Shown one piece after another: positions 5,089 to 6,772 of a DNA stretch of 6,772 nucleotides. Made by a program: the position numbers and the translations under genes. The first letter of the stretch is position 1. The number at the start of each line of letters is the position of its first letter. The stretch lies in contig NVVB01000021.1 in the NCBI GenBank assembly GCA_002402085.1, positions 37,985-44,756 on the forward strand, given 5' to 3'. The notes below the pieces were generated by a model, which saw only the letters and a program-made list of their open reading frames with translations, did not search any database and was not told the origin of the DNA. The stretch comes from Gammaproteobacteria bacterium (GTDB lineage: Bacteria; Pseudomonadota; Gammaproteobacteria; Pseudomonadales; UBA3067).

Positions 5089-6669
5089 ATGAAAAACAAA
5101 ATCATAACAAGACTGCCTTTCCTAACATCACTACGTTCAGTAAGCAGCTACGCTACTCTTTTTTTAGGAGTTAGAGCTAAGCTTTTGATTGTAGTTGTTT
5201 TTATTTTTTCTCTAGGTGCTGTGAAACTGTGCGTGGCAGACAGTCGCTACGATGGTGCAACGAACTCGCTAGGGCAGCCCCATGGGTTTGGTAAAATGTA
5301 TTACAAGGATGGCACTTATTATGAGGGCCAGTGGGAGTCCGGGTTGCCTGAAGGAAGAGGCGTCTTTAGTTGGCCAAATGGTGACCGCTATGAAGGCGCT
5401 GTGCATCGAAGAGATCGTCACGGCGAAGGCAAGTACACCAAGAGCGGTGGCGGAGTCTATGAGGGTGGCTGGAAGTTAGACCAGCGCTCAGGGCAAGGCG
5501 TGTTTAAGTGGCCTGATGGGCGAGCATACAATGGTCAGTACGTAAACAATCAGCGTACTGGTCGAGGCGTGCTTTCATGGCCTGATGGCAGCCAATATGT
5601 TGGGGAGTTTGTTAAGGGCGTTCAACAAGGTGCCGGTGTATACAGTTGGTCTTCGGGAGAGCGGTACGAAGGCTCTTTTGACGTAGGCGTGGCTCATGGA
5701 AAAGGGACTTATTACTTTACTGATGGAAGTTCGTATAACGGTCGATTTCAGCATAATAAACGGACTGGATTGGGCACGTTTACCTGGAAAGATGGGACTG
5801 TTTTTGAAGGGCGTTTTATCGATGGAGAGTTTCAGCAAGGCGGAGTGATGCGCTGGACTGATGGCAAAGTGTACCGGGGCACATACAAAGACCATATGGC
5901 CACGGGAAAAGGGATTCTTACTTGGGCAAATGGGGAACGTTATTCAGGCAGTGTAAAAGATGGATTACGAGAAGGTTGGGGCACTACCACTACTGTTGAT
6001 GGCGTTGAATATAAGTCCTCCTATAGTGCTGACATAATTGGTAGCAAAGTCGTCGCGCTGTGGCTTGATGGGCGAACTTACGAAGGCTATTTTAAGGATG
6101 GCCTCCCGTCTGGAAAAGGCAAAATGCAGTGGCCTACAGGGAAAGTGATCGAAGGCGAATTTAGTGGCGGCGTTGCTTTCGGTCAGGCAAGAATCTCTAC
6201 GTCTACGGACGGGTACTATATGGGCAATGTTGAAAATAACTTAGCCCATGGAGAGGGAGTCTATTTTTATTCCGATGGCAGTCAATTTATTGGGCGCTTT
6301 GTTCGGGGGCAGATTGCAGACGAAGGTCAAAAGTTATTGGTCAACGGCTTGAAAGTTGAAGGCGATTTTATGAACGGCTCACCCTTCACAGGGCAAGGCA
6401 AGGTGCTTTGGCCTAACGGCGACGCCTATGAAGGCCAAATGAATGGCGGTCGAAAGGCCGGCAAGGGAAAGTATATTTGGGCGGGTGGTAATTATTATGT
6501 TGGTAATTATATCGACGATAAGCGAGAAGGCTTTGGTGAGTATGTCTCCGCTGATGGGGGGCGCTATATCGGTAGCTTTAGGGGCGATCAGTTCCACGGC
6601 CGGGGCCGTTGCCATTTCAACGGCAAATCAGAATTCTGTACGTTTAAAAGTGGTACCCGCGTTCAATAG
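5089..6669 (+). CDS. Exported protein built of 20 MORN repeats
   Basis: The product has 526 residues. Residues 1-50 resemble a signal peptide with an unusually long basic N-region (1-31), a hydrophobic core (L32-V45) and a possible signal-peptidase I site after C48-V49-A50. From Y54 onward the protein is one uninterrupted MORN array of 20 units, almost all exactly 23 residues (units 1 and 17 have 24). They follow the YEG...G...GxG...WPDG pattern and end in a degenerate half unit. Units 12, 14 and 16 are eroded at the GxG turn. MORN arrays form elongated beta-hairpin solenoids used as scaffolds or for protein and lipid contacts; in bacteria their roles are mostly unknown. The mature part has only two cysteines, C508 and C517, at the extreme C-terminus, where a disulfide could cap the solenoid in the periplasm (inference). 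No strong ribosome site precedes the ATG at 5089. An AGGAG at 5166-5170 has no well-spaced in-frame start, so the N-terminus is less certain than the rest. Confidence 0.9.
   Translation: MKNKIITRLPFLTSLRSVSSYATLFLGVRAKLLIVVVFIFSLGAVKLCVADSRYDGATNSLGQPHGFGKMYYKDGTYYEGQWESGLPEGRGVFSWPNGDRYEGAVHRRDRHGEGKYTKSGGGVYEGGWKLDQRSGQGVFKWPDGRAYNGQYVNNQRTGRGVLSWPDGSQYVGEFVKGVQQGAGVYSWSSGERYEGSFDVGVAHGKGTYYFTDGSSYNGRFQHNKRTGLGTFTWKDGTVFEGRFIDGEFQQGGVMRWTDGKVYRGTYKDHMATGKGILTWANGERYSGSVKDGLREGWGTTTTVDGVEYKSSYSADIIGSKVVALWLDGRTYEGYFKDGLPSGKGKMQWPTGKVIEGEFSGGVAFGQARISTSTDGYYMGNVENNLAHGEGVYFYSDGSQFIGRFVRGQIADEGQKLLVNGLKVEGDFMNGSPFTGQGKVLWPNGDAYEGQMNGGRKAGKGKYIWAGGNYYVGNYIDDKREGFGEYVSADGGRYIGSFRGDQFHGRGRCHFNGKSEFCTFKSGTRVQ
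5248..6636 (+). repeat. Tandem 69-base coding repeat (MORN units)
   Basis: The coding sequence shows 69-base periodicity over 20 units. Recurring TGGCC(T/A) followed by (G/A)A(T/C)GG words lie near 5371, 5509, 5578 and 6412. The units have diverged widely at the DNA level, which points to old duplication followed by selection on the protein rather than recent slippage expansion. Confidence 0.8.
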
Positions 6670-6772
6670 TGATTGAACCTCGGACTTATTTTATTTGCCG
6701 GTGATTGTTCTTTTAAATTGATCTGAAGTCGATAGTTGCACACTCATTCAAAACACTAACGCTTACCTGTCT
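6670..6772. other. Downstream flank without a recognisable feature
   Basis: About 100 AT-rich bases follow the MORN stop codon. I find no hairpin followed by a T-run. A reverse-strand frame stays open from the right edge for 19 codons and could be the tail of a neighbouring gene, but nothing supports this. Confidence 0.3.

Noticed and set aside
5575..5895. Antisense frame within the MORN repeat array
   Set aside because: Long antisense frames are expected opposite a Gly-rich, periodic coding sequence; there is no ribosome site or motif. The same applies to the frames at 6379-6615 and 6443-6676.
6714..6772. C-terminal end of a minus-strand gene entering from the right edge
   Set aside because: Only 19 open codons are visible, which is too few to separate from chance.

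Overview
The window looks like a chromosomal segment of a gammaproteobacterium, probably a free-living or marine type. The best taxonomic anchor is a full-length GreB whose catalytic coiled-coil region is almost identical, from memory, to the Escherichia coli protein. Base composition is moderate, somewhat AT-rich between genes. I see no transposase, integrase, tRNA, rRNA, CRISPR array or other sign of recent mobility, and no long operon: every gene has its own gap of about 160 to 470 bases. The species cannot be named from this sequence.

Left part, minus strand. A gene cut by the left edge of the window (start at 512) encodes tandem FHA (forkhead-associated, phosphothreonine-binding) domains. 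Upstream of it, and also on the minus strand, is greB (679-1164), which starts with TTG behind a strong Shine-Dalgarno sequence. A divergent intergenic region of about 320 bases follows.

Middle part, plus strand. An acidic coiled-coil protein of unknown function (1489-2145) is followed by a short acyl-CoA-dehydrogenase-like protein (2404-3375). Next comes an HD-fold protein (3633-4619) that carries the active-site pattern of class I cyclic-nucleotide phosphodiesterases (YHNxxH, then HD, then a later Asp), the type best known from eukaryotes.

Right part. A 469-base gap starts with a promoter-like element whose geometry matches MerR-family-controlled promoters: TTGACT, a 19-base spacer holding a perfect dyad, then TATAAT. 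A second promoter candidate and a 5'-leader hairpin lie nearer the next gene. That gene (5089-6669) encodes an exported protein made almost entirely of 20 MORN repeats, closed by a C-terminal pair of cysteines.

The genes do not form one obvious pathway. At most there is a loose signalling theme: phosphothreonine readers on the left, a possible cyclic-nucleotide phosphodiesterase in the middle, and a large exported scaffold under what may be regulated transcription on the right. I do not see convincing evidence for one new multi-gene system. The best leads are the class-I-PDE-like enzyme, the 20-unit exported MORN solenoid and the MerR-like promoter architecture between them.
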